DNA of 64,000 bases. Origin: Turbatrix aceti (lineage: Eukaryota > Nematoda > Chromadorea > Rhabditida > Panagrolaimidae). The notes beneath the pieces were generated by a model. The model searched no databases, was not told where the DNA came from, and saw only the letters and a list, made by a program, of their open reading frames with translations. Location of the stretch: positions 3,605,246 through 3,669,245 of the forward strand of contig OZ017770.1 of NCBI GenBank assembly GCA_963969345.1. Direction: 5' to 3'. Shown here in pieces: positions 36,225 to 47,964 of this stretch; the first letter of the stretch is position 1; each line of letters begins with the position of its first letter. The translations under genes and the position numbers were made by a program.

Positions 36225-37219
36225 CCCCCCGCACTGCATGCGCCTTTGCCTCAATGGACGAAAAAGAGCGCGCGCGCGCGTCGAATGAATCGTGTTCAAA
36301 AAAAGGCCCTGAAGCCAGTAATAGAGTTTTTTGCTTACGGTCACTTGGGTAGGCTTAGGCATTTCCCAAAGATTGTTTTAAGCCATCGGCGGTCATTGTC
36401 GGATTTTTTTGTGCAATGTTACAGACATTGGAAGAACATGAAATTTCCTGAGACTGTAACTCACCAGAACATCTGTGAATTTTTGAAAATCGAACGTAAC
36501 TTTTTTCATTACGTCTATAAGAAGCAAATTACGTGAGATGTGCCGTAGCATTATAGTAGTATGCGAGATCGAACCCAAAATAGAATACGTGCTTCATAAT
36601 GCGCACGCGCCTATTGTCGTATATGAAAAAAACGTTCATTATTGCGTTCCTTCTGCTGGTACTTGCATATCAGAAAGCAAAATGAATATAAAAAATGAAA
36701 AAGAACCAAAGAAATCAGATGGATAAGAAAAGATACACTCTCTTAGATTCCGACTTTTGGCTAAAATTCATTCGCTGCAGGAACATCGAATAGAGCTTTT
36801 TTTCTGCTTTTCTTCAAAATTCTCCCTTGTTGTTCACCGCGCGTGCGCATTTTTTATCATTTTGCGTTCGATCTCGCATACTACTATAATGCTACGGCAC
36901 ATCTCACGTAATTTGCTTCTTATAGACGTAATGAAAAAAGTTACGTTCGATTTTCAAAAATTCACAGATGTTCTGGTGAGTTACAGTCTCAGGAAATTTC
37001 ATGTTCTTCCAATGTCTGTAACATTGCACAAAAAAATCCGACAATGACCGCCGATGGCTTATAACAATCTCTGGGACATGCCTAAGCCTACCCAAGTGAC
37101 CGTAAGCAAAAAACTCTATTACTGGCTTCAGGGCCTTTTTTTGAACACGACACCTTCAAAAAAATGCACGCGCGCGCTCGATTGAGCAGAAATAAGGCGA
37201 AAGCGCATGCAGTGCCCCC
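36225..37219. repeat. Large inverted (foldback) repeat, two ~385-bp arms
   Basis: The left arm (about 36225..36611) and right arm (about 36839..37219) are near-identical reverse complements separated by ~225 bp. The inner ends match at AATGCGCACGCGC and the outer ends at GCACTGCATGCGC. The central ~190 bp of each arm (36390-36580 and 36855-37050) looks essentially identical; the outer parts carry substitutions and a GC-dinucleotide length difference. Each arm has an open frame, but differences between arms change amino acids as often as not, so coding constraint is not visible. It may be a non-autonomous foldback or MITE-like element; if transcribed it would form a long hairpin. No target-site duplication was recognised. 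Confidence 0.88.
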
Positions 37220-37384
37220 GGGGGTTGTTGTTACGAGAGAATATCATACATATATACAAGTGGAAGAAAAAACAAAGGTAAACATGGCCGTCTAGAATAA
37301 AGCGATGTCATATCTGTCATATACACAGTGAATATGGAAGAGAAAGAAGAAGAAGAAAGCGTACGCGTACATCTGCTACCGATT

Positions 37385-39091
37385 CTATCGTAAAATTGAC
37401 TTTCCAGGTGGCATTATTTTTGACTGAAAATGCAAATTGTTTATTTGTGAAAAAGATTGGTATTGTTACCTGAACGAGAAAAGCACCATCGTCTTCAATG
37501 TGCAGGGTATGAAGCACCTGATTGGGAAAGCGTAGTTCGTTCGGCCCGCAGCCACCCTCGATGACATCCTGGTAGAAAAGACGAATTCTCGAAACCGGGA
37601 TTCCCGTGTACTTGCTTGCATAACGCAGGAGATCCATGACCGTTCTATTGAGACGGACTCTGAGCTGTGTACGCAGGTTGCGCTCTTCGCAAATCAAACT
37701 GACAACTGCGTACATACGGGGTGTGAAGTCCACTTTGACAAGCGGATCCAAATTTCCATGAATTTCCACCAATTGCGAGAAAATTGGCGGCTTGTCGTCG
37801 AGATTTTGGTAATATCGGACAAACCAACGTTCTGACTCTTCCCGTTGAGCTTCGGTTATCGGCGAGCCATTGAGCACCTTGAGAGACGGCAATCTTCCGA
37901 TCACGAGATGGAACCTTTCCTCCTCCGAGTAGCCATTGAACAAGGGATTGCTAATAATGCGAAGTTCATTAAGATTCTCAATGTGACCCAGGCATTCTAT
38001 GGACTGCCAATTGTCTATGAAGCAGCCAGCAAGTGACAAAAAACGCAAATTATACGTCGCTGATTTCGTTAGTTCTCTCTGTCTCTCGGAATCCAGCGTG
38101 ATGCTGGACAGCCGGTTGTCAGAGAGATAGAGACGACTCACACCGGGAAACGCTCGGATAGCGAACAGCACGTCATCCCATGACTCGAATTCGCACGCGT
38201 TCAAGTGAAGGTGGGATACTTTGTCAGAGATAACCTGATCGAATGATTGCATTCCTGATGCGTACGCCTCGTTTTCACTGAGATGCAATTCCTGCACCGA
38301 TGGAGTCTTAGTGAATATGTGTGAAAGGGTTTCTGGGGGCAGGTTGATACCATTTAACGCCAGGGTAATGAGTTTGGTTGATTCCGGCAAGTCGACGTCT
38401 AATGTGGAGTTCAAAGGGTTGTGGCTAAGGTTGAGGCGACGAAGACTCGGCATCGAACAGAAGAGCGTCGCAATCACCTGCCAGTCACGAATTTTGTTGA
38501 ACGCTAGATCGACATCTGTGACCGACGCAATCAATGATGCAAGTTTCTGTTCATCTCCGATCGTTGCAATGCTCATGCGGTTGAGCACGAGCATTTTAAG
38601 GTGTTTCTCTGTCGCTAGTTTGCATGGACTAGTGCCGAACTGAAAAAGCGTCGTCCTTGATACATGTTTCGTGAGTTGTCACAATTTTACTGACAGCCAA
38701 AAAACGAAAGGATGCGTCGAAGAACACATCGACATTAATACAGAATGCGGTTGTTGTCTGCGCACATTGGGAATAGTTGAATGGCTTTTTGTCATGTGAC
38801 AGAGTTCAGCGTTTGCTGCTGGCTGACTCGTATCAAGCGATCAAAAGGATCACACGACAAAAAGCTCAACATTTGAGAGCAGGGGATACACGAGAGCAAT
38901 CCGGATATTTTTCAACTTACAATGTCAATGAAGGAATCAACTTCTTGATCTTCCAAGTACTTTTTTTCCATGTGATGCAGGAGGGAATCATCGTCGTCGG
39001 AGGAGCTGTCAGCTTCGCTAGACATGGAATCACGGGAAGTTTCATTCTCGCCAAGGGAAAGGTGCTCTAAGGCAGCCGTTGTCTGAGTCAT
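37385..39091 (-). CDS. TBCEL: Tubulin-specific chaperone E-like protein (TBCEL)
   Basis: Three exons, complement(37385..37423, 37470..38639, 38921..39091), give 459 residues. TBCEL is a leucine-rich-repeat protein related to tubulin cofactor E that destabilises tubulin heterodimers. It lacks the CAP-Gly domain of cofactor E itself, as here. Leucine-rich repeats run through ~70-270 (RRLNLSHNPLN, VSRLYLSDNRLSSI, LRFLSLAGCFIDNWQ, then RLPSLKVLNGSPIT). The hallmark junction EESERWFVRYYQNL follows, and the C-terminus is a ubiquitin-like fold (LRVRLNRTVMDLLRYASKYT). Exon 1 encodes an acidic leader (SSEADSSSDDDDSLLHHMEK). The final exon is 13 codons. An acceptor-like ttttttacag ends 9 nt before the ATG. 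Confidence 0.92.
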
Positions 39092-39100
39092 GGCAACCCG

Positions 39101-39110
39101 CTGTAAAAAA
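39101..39110 (-). other. Splice-acceptor-like site 5' of TBCEL start
   Basis: On the minus strand ttttttacag ends 9 nt before the ATG at 39091; a candidate spliced-leader acceptor. Confidence 0.55.
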
Positions 39111-41781
39111 CCACCTGTGCATCACACCACAAAACATGATTGGGGAAAGACCAACACGTGCGCGATCAGAGCAAGCATGCGATCAAAGAGATCTTCTTGG
39201 ATACACGGATGTTCCAGGCCAGCTGCCATCAGCCTTAAACGGAGCTTTTGAAAAGAAAATATTTTTTTTCTCAAAAGAATCTCATGTGCGCACACTTGCA
39301 CGTGGGGCTCTCACAAGAGTTGAGGGGCACAGACAACATAGGAGGAGCGAACTGGTGCTAACTACGACAGGCTCTCCCCCCTCAGTTTGCTTTCTCTGTC
39401 GTACACTCCATTCATGCCCATGTTCCTGCGAAGCGCGTGGTACGCACACACGTGCCCGCGGGCTAGTCAAAACAGCAGGAATTCTGTTGGCTTCGTTTCA
39501 GGCAGCTGGTATGTCTGGAGGTCCCCCTACCCGTGGCCTCGCATCAGACATTTGACTGATGTTCGTGTTTGCACAAATACGAATAGGCGGGGTTGGAAAA
39601 TCAGCTGATGCACTGCGTGTGTCTTTGCTGAGGAGGAAGAAGGTCGAAATTGCAATGCTTGAGGCAGGGTATGTTTTTTTTATTTTTTATAATCTGATTC
39701 AAAGAGGTGTGAATTTTGCGTCAAGGGTTTGCGTTCTCTTCCCGTTGACAAACACTTCTCACACCCTTCCTGTATCATTGTGTATCATAACGATGAATAA
39801 GCAACGCTGCCCTTGAACAAAACAACGAAGCAACATGCATTGTGTTTTTTTCTTTAAATGTCATGACAAGACGATATTATTCATAAATCGTCAATTAACA
39901 GCATTCCCAAAAGAGAAGCATTGAAAAAGCCCATCCAAAAAAATGAACTTGCTAAGGAACAAGAAGAAGAAAGAGACCGAGCAGCCAGACTTATGCTCGG
40001 GAAAGATTAGTCGTCGGTCGGACCGAGTGAGTGCCTGCATGACGTGAAACATAGACAATGCTCGGAAAGCTTTTGGCGTTGTAACGGAGGTTATTTCACG
40101 AGCAATTTTATCAATCACTTTGTATTTGCTTTGACAGATGTATTTAGTAGTTGGCTAAAACTATTTGGAAAAGTGCTAAAGTGCCGTGTGGTTTTTTCTT
40201 TGCAATAAGAACATTAGTTATCACAAAATCTATGCATGTGCTAATTTGCACCATGGCAGCCAAAGATGCATTCATTCACTTGCTCTTGCGGTCTTTAGAC
40301 TTTCCTTCTCCCGTCTTTGCTCCGTGGTTTTTTTATGTTTTGCTAAAACAGGTGTTTTTGACCTTACTTTCAAGACGTTTGACGTCATAGACTTTGTTAC
40401 GCCTGAAATGAGGCATAAGTCAAAAAACTTTTTTAAAGATGACTATCTCTGCATTAATTTTTTGTCTTGTACTCAATAGAAAAAAAGTCCACCGATAACA
40501 GGTCTTACAGAAATAATCAATGTTCTTCGCAATAAGAATTACTCCAGCCAAGCATGTCTCATTAGAAATGCTTTAGAACTCCTTCCCCATGCTGAAAGAT
40601 GCCTCAAATATGGTTTTGTTGCTTTGATTGTGTATGAAAAACTCCCTGGTTATTCCTCATAAATTATTGTTCGCTCGTCAATTTCAAATATTTTGTTTTT
40701 CGTACTTTCTGCAGTTCTTTCCTGCTAAGAACACAGGATGGTAATTTGATTCGCGTTTAGATTACCCCGAACACTTTTCAAAAAACCACTTTAAAAAATG
40801 TAAAAATCATTGTAAAGCGAAATTGCGTTTTTTTTCCAATTTCGTTTGCTGTTTTCTTTCAAATGGGTTTTTTCGGTTACGTTATTGTTGTAAAGAAACC
40901 TTTCAATGTATGAATACGCCAGTCCAACGTGTTTTATCATTTAAGGTTTCAACCTGTCAAAACCTTAAAAAATATAATTTTTCTTCAATTTTTTTGAGTG
41001 TTCAAAGATTCACCTGTGTTTTAAATTGATTTTAATGACATCACTCATGTTTTCTAAATAACACCTCCGACTCATCGGTGTCTGTCTGCAATCCATCTCA
41101 GTCACCGCTTTTGTTTTGCGGTATCGGGGGTGGTGACAAACCTACAACCTGCGTTTAATTCAATCTCGGTCAAAATTTGTTCAGTTGAATTTGTGAAGGT
41201 AACAGGTATCTCGTTAAAATAAAAACTCCCCTCGTGTTTGCGCGCACGTGGCATCAATAAAACCAATCTTTTGCACCTTTTTTTTGTGTAAAATGATTTT
41301 TTTTCATCCTTTCATATATGAAACCGCTGTCTGGCTGGACACGGTGTGCTCGACCCGCTTTTTTGTCTGATATCAGCGTAGTAAGCTCTCGACGACCTGC
41401 GCCGCCTTCATTTCCTTGATTGTAGTTTATTCTTCCTCTTTTCTTTATACTTTACATCTGCGTCATGTTGCAAAAAATCGTGTACAGACCTTGATAGTCA
41501 TGAATGCTCAAACGAAGTGCATATAAATAAAAAAACGTATATCATTAGTCTCCTCCCTTCTTTGACGGTGTTATTCTTTCAAGTCATTTCTTAACAATAA
41601 CACAAAATCCATCTGCAGATACCACATTTTCTTCTTCATTTTTATCGTAAAGCAAGAACCAGCGTGCCTTTTTGAAAACAATTTGCGGCTTTTTCTTTTC
41701 TTGCATATTATGATGTTTTTTTCTGTCCGCAGATTGTATGTATTCACACCTCTTAGGACAACTACTTTATCAATTCTATCA

Positions 41782-41790
41782 CGTTTTTAG
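41782..41790 (+). other. Splice-acceptor-like site 5' of INPP5A start
   Basis: The sequence acgtttttag ends at 41790, two bases before the ATG at 41793. A 2-nt leader is too short for a normal 5' UTR unless a leader or an upstream exon is spliced on. Confidence 0.6.
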
Positions 41791-41792
41791 AC

Positions 41793-43569
41793 ATGCCAGA
41801 CATCCTGTTTGTCACTGCTAATGTGGGTTCGCTTTTCGATGACGTAAGTTGATTACTCACAAAAAGACGGCATACCTCCGTTTTTTTTTCAGAACGTAAC
41901 CATTCGTTCGCAGTGGAAAGACGAAATGGTCTCCGTAAGTGCGAGTTGTTCGGCTGCAGAAAAAAAATTTAATCATATTTTTAGACAATCGTGAATCATT
42001 CGGGCAAATTTGTGGTCATGCACTTTCAAGAGACCGGTGGCAAAAATTTCACTTTGTACAGCAAAGATGTGCCTGGTATCGTGATCGATCTTTATGAAAG
42101 TCTCCGACCTCATGGTTTTTCTTCCGTTCGTGCTTTCCTTGACATGGATTACGAAAATATTGACGAGTATACGGTAGGTTTTTTTCACAAATGATTGTAT
42201 GCATGAAAATTATTTTTCAAGGCCTTGGGAACGGTAGTTTTTATCCACGAATCTTGGATCGGGAAGATCAAGCAATGGCGCTTCATTAGCGAAACCGAGG
42301 GCACATTTGAAAGCATCCAATCTAACGAGCAGATGATCGAAAGAACGGTGACCGACTGCGAATTCGTTCGAAAGAAGAAGTTTGCGAAAGATTTCTGGAG
42401 ATCCATCAGGTGGGGCCGCAAGGGTTACCTGCACACTCGTTGGCTTATTGACGACCAGTAAGTATTTTTTTTTGCATTAATCTTTACTTTCAGTTTAATG
42501 TTTTTTTACAATTTAAGGGACTACGATCTGATCAACATTCACCTCTTCCATGATGAATCCAATTTGGAACTCACGCAGGTTCGTGACAAGTTTTGTGTTT
42601 GAGAGTTTCTCTCCATCAAGGATTTCAGAATCCCCATTTGTACAGCAAAAACCGAAAAAGAGCCTTGAACTACACTGTTGAAGAGTATTTGAAGTGGAAA
42701 TCTGTTTTTGCACCGGGTGAAAAATATTATTTGTTCATTTTTGGCGATTTCAACTTTCGGCTGAGAACAGATTCTTTTCTCAGGGTGATTCATAGTCTTT
42801 CTTTTCTGCAAAAGTTCGTTATTTTGTTTCAGCGAATTACAAAAGACCGAGAAGTTCAACAAATCGAAGAGTATCATAATCACAAAACTTCTAAGGATTT
42901 GAACAATGTTAACAACAGGGTAAACAACCACTTAAACAACAAAAACCATGACGGGATTAAAAGAAACCTTTCTGCCATTGAATTTCGACCCAAAATATAC
43001 GCAGACGACGAAACTGCCGATGATTCTAGGTTAGTTGTATATTTTCTAGGCTTCTTGCATACAACTTCTTGGCAAATTTAATTTGTTAATTTTCATCTTT
43101 TTAGCATAGTTCTTCGGATAGAGAAAAAAGTTTTTGATTACATTGCATCTGAAAATTTTGTCAATAATTGGTGTCAATATCGTGATGATGATCGTGAAAT
43201 CCATGATTTCGAACAACTCAGGGAACTTCCTATTCAATTTCCTCCGACGTCAGTTCCTCTCTTTTACTTAGTTTTACTCGTGACTAATAGAGTAAATTGA
43301 ATTTAGATATCCATGGAGTGAAGATCCTCAATCATCAAATTGCTTCATGAAAACGCGCCCTCCAGCTTGGTGCGACCGGGTACTCATGAATGACGATGCC
43401 TACGATCTTGCAATCAGAGATTCCCAAGTTGTCTATGACTGTGTCGGCTTGGCTTCCTGCATGGGCGATCACAAGGTTTGTACTACTCTTGACCCCTCTT
43501 CTTTTTTGTCTTATTTTAAAAATATATTTTCAGCCTGTGTTGTTGGGATTCAATGTGCCTGCTTCCTAG
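41793..43569 (+). CDS. INPP5A: Inositol polyphosphate 5-phosphatase A (type I)
   Basis: Ten exons (41793..41843, 41893..41934, 41985..42173, 42222..42457, 42518..42578, 42629..42784, 42833..43029, 43105..43248, 43307..43475, 43534..43569) give 426 residues; the human enzyme is 412. It removes the 5-phosphate from Ins(1,4,5)P3 and Ins(1,3,4,5)P4, ending calcium signals. The N-terminus FVTANVGSLFDD and HFQETGGKN are diagnostic. Further blocks are VNIHLFHDESNL-type (INIHLFHDESNLELTQ), motif I FIFGDFNFRL (Asp233, Asn235) and motif II PPAWCDRVLM (Trp380-Arg383), then CMGDHK. An Asn/Lys-rich insert (about 270-300) is extra relative to human. The protein ends LGFNVPAS, without the C-terminal CAAX box that tethers the human enzyme to membranes. 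One acceptor is AAG. Confidence 0.95.
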
Positions 43570-45677
43570 TGCATGGTGATAAATTAATTGAATGAATGAC
43601 GACACATGTCTGGCAAATTGTCAAAACCGACAAACTTTGTTTCACGGACCTGACAAATTGCTAAATTGACTGAGTGATTGAAATCTCCTACCCTTTGTTC
43701 CTTGTACTCATGATTAAAACAAAAAAAAACATAAAAAAAGCATAGACAACACTTTTATTCCTTTTTGAAAAAAACGATGCTAAAATGCACGGAATTTTGT
43801 CGGCAAAAACATTTCCTTCTTTTTTTGTCGCTAAAAATTCACTCTGTTACGATCGTTGTAGTATTGTTTTCCAATGAATATTTTTATTGCCTTGGTCATC
43901 ATCTACCTATGATCTTCATAAACTTGTCATGCAATGATTATTTCTGTCGGCAATTCCTTTGATTCGATGCAGAATTTGTTGAGATGAGTCGTTTTGACCC
44001 GGCTGGGGAATGAAAAAAAAAGTATGGGCAGCGAGCACAGCAATGCTAATAACCACAGATTTTGGGGGGAACAAGAAGTGAAAAACGAAAATAACCTCTC
44101 TTGAGATTTGGTATCGTGACAACGAAAGCAGGCGTTGTGGTGAAGGTTTCAAACAAGCTAGACAACGGACACAGACATGGACAGTGGCACAAAGTTTTTG
44201 TTGTCGTCTGTGTTGTGTTCAATGTCAAAATGTAGACAAGTTCAATTTTTTGGGGAGGGCATGTACGCATGAAGTAAACATGCCCGGCGCGGCCATTAGC
44301 TGGTTATTACGCTAAAAGCCTGGGTATACCTTGCATTTAAAATGCAGGCAATTTTTTAATTCAATTTTCTCTGTTCCTGCACGTGTATGCTCAGCACTCG
44401 GCCTGATAAACATTATTTGGAGGATGTCTGATTTTTTAACCTCAGTTTACTCCCCAACCTCACCAGTAGTTTGCTCTAAAAATTGTTTACATTGATTTCA
44501 TAGAAGAATTTAGAAACAAAATACTTCAGATAAGTATCTAGCGCTTTTCCTTGCAGCTAGCTAGTCCAACTTTGCCTCCGTAACACAGCACCTTTCTTCC
44601 TGCCATTGCGGCAAGCCAATTTCAGTCTCTCCGCTCAATTGTAGAGGTAATCTTTCGTGACTTCGGCACTTAAAAGAGCTTGCTATTTCTCCACGCAGTA
44701 AAACAGCTGCCGGGATTGACTGTCGGTTAAACAACACATTTATTCTTAATTAAATGCACTCTCCTCGTTTCATTACGATATTTATTATAACAGAATTATG
44801 AGCTAACTTGTCTCAGCAACAGCGATTCAATCTTATAAAATTAAAGGCACTTCTCTAGTTCGATCTCGTCTGTCATCAGAGTGGGCGTCTTTTTTTGCTT
44901 TTTCTATGCGGTAGGCGCTAAACAAGAAAGGGATAACCTGCGTTTGTTTTCCTAACTAAGCTGGCTATTAACCTGTCAAAAATGGCATTTATTCGTGCAA
45001 AGAACAATTGCGGGTGGTCAAAGCGTAGTGTTTCCTTTCGTTAAGAAGGCTATGTTTTGTCGCGGCAAAGGTCCTCTTATCTTAGCAGAACTTGATGCGA
45101 GTGAAATAAAATATTGTAGTCAAACGTTTCTTCTTTGCTTATACTTCCCGCCCGAAGAGAAACACTTGTAAGAGAGGGAAGGCTGATGTGAGCTTTATTG
45201 TTCACAGTCACTTTCCTCTATACAAGATAACCTCCAAAAGTTTTTCTCCTTGGATTTTGTGTTTTTTGTTTTCACACGTACTGGATAAAGCAACTGTGTA
45301 TAGCCTCGTGTCCGTCCTATCCATAGAAGATAGGTGATGGCCAATTTGCTATTGTGGTTCACGAATGTAAGTAACACTTGTCTAATAACCTACACGTCCT
45401 GTCTACCTCTTTGAGTGAAGTGTTGGCTTTCGGTGTGACACCGATTTGTCCGCCCTAATAGATCGGTCTTCATTTTACCATCTGCAACAGCTGCCGAGAT
45501 CCGGTCGTTTCGCGTATCCAAGTAGCTCGTTACATAAATACGTTTGTGGCTGAAGCAGAAAACACATCCTTTTTGTACTTAATTTCGCGATCCAACGGGG
45601 CGGTTCATTGATCCAGCCAATTTTCCGGTGATTTTAGCAGTTTCAATCGCAGTGTTGCACGTCGTTTAAGCATTGCG
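43570..45677. other. Intergenic, no gene recognised
   Basis: About 2.1 kb between two plus-strand genes, AT-rich. I see no coding frame with family features. The right end should hold the promoter of the Clc-like gene. Confidence 0.5.
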
Positions 45678-46555
45678 ATGGAGTTTATCCATAAAGGCGT
45701 CGAACTGCGGGGCTCGCAGGCCCTCAACATGGCAAGTTACCAGCGGGTCATTTGGTTTCGAAGATGTATGGCTATCGCAACGGGTCTTACCATTATTGGA
45801 GCGGCTCTCTACGTAGTTGCCTTATTGTTACCAGATTGGGCAATTATTGACTTCATCAATACCTCTCTTGAGCACGTTAATGTTGAGCTGGGGGTGTTTG
45901 GTGAATGGAGGAAGATCAATACCTCAAAGACTGGTTTGTTTATTGCGTTCGAGAAAAACACTTTTATTGTTCTTTTAGCTGAATGGATTCCTCATTTACC
46001 AGAGCCACCAAAAGATATTGCGAGATTAGCCGATGCCGATTTAAAGCGTAAGCTAGTGCACAACTGTTTTTCCAGCCATTTTTTATAACATTTTTTTTAG
46101 ATTTTTATTATGCTCAAATTGCCCTCGCTATTATTGCCTTGTCCCTCATGGCAGCCAACAATTTTGCGGCCATTCTGACATTCTCGTATCACCGATTTGT
46201 TTACAAGCGTCTCGTTGCCGGCGTTCATTTTGTCATTGGTAGGTTGACAGCAAAAAAATATGCGCCTTCACATATCATTTTTTTAGCCGCATGTGTGGCA
46301 GCTACGGTCGAGGTTCTAGACAACAGCGTTATGGAATGGAATACCGAGGTTGCCCAGAAAAGGCTTAACTCTGAATGGGATTATTCGGCAAACCAAAAGA
46401 ATGGGTTGGCAGTTTACCTTTCATGGAGTGTCGTTGCCATCTACATCCTGGCAGCTTGCGTCTTCATGCTCGCATCATCCAAGCAAAAGGGCAGTCGTGC
46501 CGCGACCGCCGAATTTGAAATCGAAGATCGCCCCGTCTACATTGGTCGTGGTTAA
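45678..46555 (+). CDS. Clc-like / claudin-superfamily four-span membrane protein
   Basis: Four exons (45678..45933, 45979..46047, 46101..46238, 46287..46555) give 243 residues, phases closing. Four hydrophobic segments are visible: ~30-53 (AIATGLTIIGAALYVVALLL), ~112-134 (IALAIIALSLMAANNFAAIL), ~144-163 and ~203-226 (YLSWSVVAIYILAACVFMLA). The first extracellular loop carries GVFGEW, which is like the G-L-W signature of the PMP22/claudin superfamily, but lacks its paired cysteines. The C-terminal tail ends EDRPVYIGRG, a form I associate with nematode Clc-like proteins (Pfam Clc-like), though I cannot confirm it here. It would act at the plasma membrane, perhaps at junctions. Its 3' UTR is interrupted 61 bp after the stop by the retrotransposon. 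Confidence 0.75.
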
Positions 46556-46611
46556 AAACTAATCTGAATCAAAAATGCGTAAGCAAAAGTTTTCCCATCT
46601 TTTATTCAATG

Positions 46612-46616
46612 ATTTG
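46612..46616 (+). repeat. Target-site duplication, left copy
   Basis: ATTTG directly precedes the TGTAAC start of the 5' LTR and is repeated directly after the 3' LTR. Confidence 0.9.
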
Positions 46617-47197
46617 TGTAACGTTTGTAACGTTACGTCGTCACTCGTAACAACGTTCCGTCGTCACTCCGTCACTCCCACGCCACGCAGTGGGAAAATG
46701 CGCGGTGACGCAGTGGGAAATGCGCGGTGTATTTTGCGGCCGCACCGGAAATTCCACCACTGCGCCGTCATCATCAACACCGGAAATTCCCACGGTGCGC
46801 CACCAACCCCCACTGCGCCGTCATCATCAACACCGCCCCCAAGCTAACTTCACACCGCCCCAAGCTAACTTCTCCAGGCCCTTCCCGGCTCCAGCTCCGT
46901 ACACTTATAAAGGGCGCCGGTGTCTCCTCCCGGCTCAGAATTCAAATTCAACCCCTCCGCTTTTCCCCGTTCGTTTCTTTTCGTTTCTTTTTTTTATTTG
47001 TTGCCTTTTGTTTGCCTTCTCCTCTCCATCCCCCGCCGTGGCTCGAACTATTTTTTTATATATTGTATTAACCGTGTTCCTATTTTTTTTTGTATATCTT
47101 TTATATCGTGAGGTTTAATTACCCAAGTTTGAGATAAACCCTGCTCTTTGAATTGATCGATTACGCACACACGCTCACCTAACACGAGGACGTAACA
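46617..47197 (+). repeat. 5' LTR (581 bp)
   Basis: Starts TGTAACGTTTGTAACG and ends GACGTAACA. A TATAAAG box lies at 46906-46912. The U3 part has internal direct repeats: CACTGCGCCGTCATCATCAA occurs twice and GCGCGGTG is repeated. Relative to the 3' LTR it keeps a pyrimidine-rich stretch of about 28 bp starting near 47017. Confidence 0.95.
46906..46912 (+). promoter_or_regulatory. LTR TATA box
   Basis: TATAAAG within the 5' LTR, with a GC-rich stretch just downstream; the likely core promoter of the element. Confidence 0.7.
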
Positions 47198-47200
47198 TTT

Positions 47201-47213
47201 TGGTGCCACGACC
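47201..47213 (+). other. Primer-binding site
   Basis: TGGTGCCACGACC begins three bases after the 5' LTR. It starts with TGG, the complement of a tRNA CCA end, so it should pair with a tRNA ending GGTCGTGGCACCA. I cannot say which tRNA. Confidence 0.7.
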
Positions 47214-47469
47214 AATCGACCGCAGGACCAGCTCCTCCCGCAAACAGTTGGTTTAACCGTTTTCTTTTTTTTCTTTCTATATAAGTTGTCCCTACCTTCC
47301 GGAAGTTCCCCCCCCCCTTTTTTTTTTCACCTTTTGTGATCTAAGTGAATTGAATTGTATTTTATTTATTCTTTTTCGAAAAACAAAAAGTCTATCCGAA
47401 TTGAACTTTAATTTTGCAAAAGTCTATACTGAAAATTATTTTCGGAATTTCGATTACAAAAAAAAAAAA

Positions 47470-47901
47470 ATGTCTGACCCTCCGTTCACACCCTCTCTAT
47501 TTGGTCACATTTCGACCACTCCGAAGTCCATCAAAGAACTGGCAGGCCACGTCAACGATGTAATTGAAAATTGTCAAAAACTGGAAAAAGAAGTATCGAT
47601 CGAACTAACAAGGATGGCCCGGGGATCGAAGGAATTGGAGAAAAGCACAGTGGAGAATAATACGGCACTTATGAATAAATGGGATGAGCTCATGGACGAA
47701 GCAGAAAAATGGCGTAAAGAAAACACGGAACTGAAAAAGAAAATCAAGAAGCTAGAAGAAAGGATGACGACGATGGAGGAGAAAAGTGAAGAAGTGCGAA
47801 GGACGACAAACGAGGAAATATTTGAAAGAAAGGCCGGCTACGAAGAGATAAATTTGAGAATCAAGGACACGGAAACAGAATTGCGATACACAACAAGCTA
47901 A
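47470..47901 (+). CDS. Retrotransposon upstream ORF, coiled-coil
   Basis: A 143-residue frame follows a run of A. The start MSDPPFTPSLFGHIS is followed from about residue 30 by a highly charged helical region (EKWRKENTELKKKIKKLEER) with heptad spacing typical of a coiled coil. It ends at a single TAA (47899-47901); the next 21 codons in the same frame contain no stop and run into the main ORF. It may be the N-terminal part of gag cut off by a nonsense change, a separate accessory protein, or a readthrough arrangement. Confidence 0.75.
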   Translation: MSDPPFTPSLFGHISTTPKSIKELAGHVNDVIENCQKLEKEVSIELTRMARGSKELEKSTVENNTALMNKWDELMDEAEKWRKENTELKKKIKKLEERMTTMEEKSEEVRRTTNEEIFERKAGYEEINLRIKDTETELRYTTS

Positions 47902-47964
47902 TTACGAAAAGAAATCCAGAAAATCGAAGAACCCGCTTGCATAATCCCACTACTCGTGAATGAC

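Larger units (their letters stand above)
39092..41792. other. Intergenic, no gene recognised
   Basis: About 2.7 kb between divergent TBCEL and INPP5A. A frame at 39079..39555 overlaps the TBCEL start and has no family features. The right two thirds is very AT-rich with long poly-T runs. The first bases (39101-39110 on the minus strand) hold the TBCEL leader acceptor. Confidence 0.5.

Noticed and set aside
36246..36536. Open frame in the left arm of the foldback repeat, mirrored in the right arm
   Set aside because: The frame is open in both arms because the arms are copies. Differences between arms mostly change amino acids, no known domain is present, and the right copy starts at a different place.
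39079..39555. Plus-strand frame overlapping the TBCEL start
   Set aside because: Antisense to exon 1 at its left end and without domain features.
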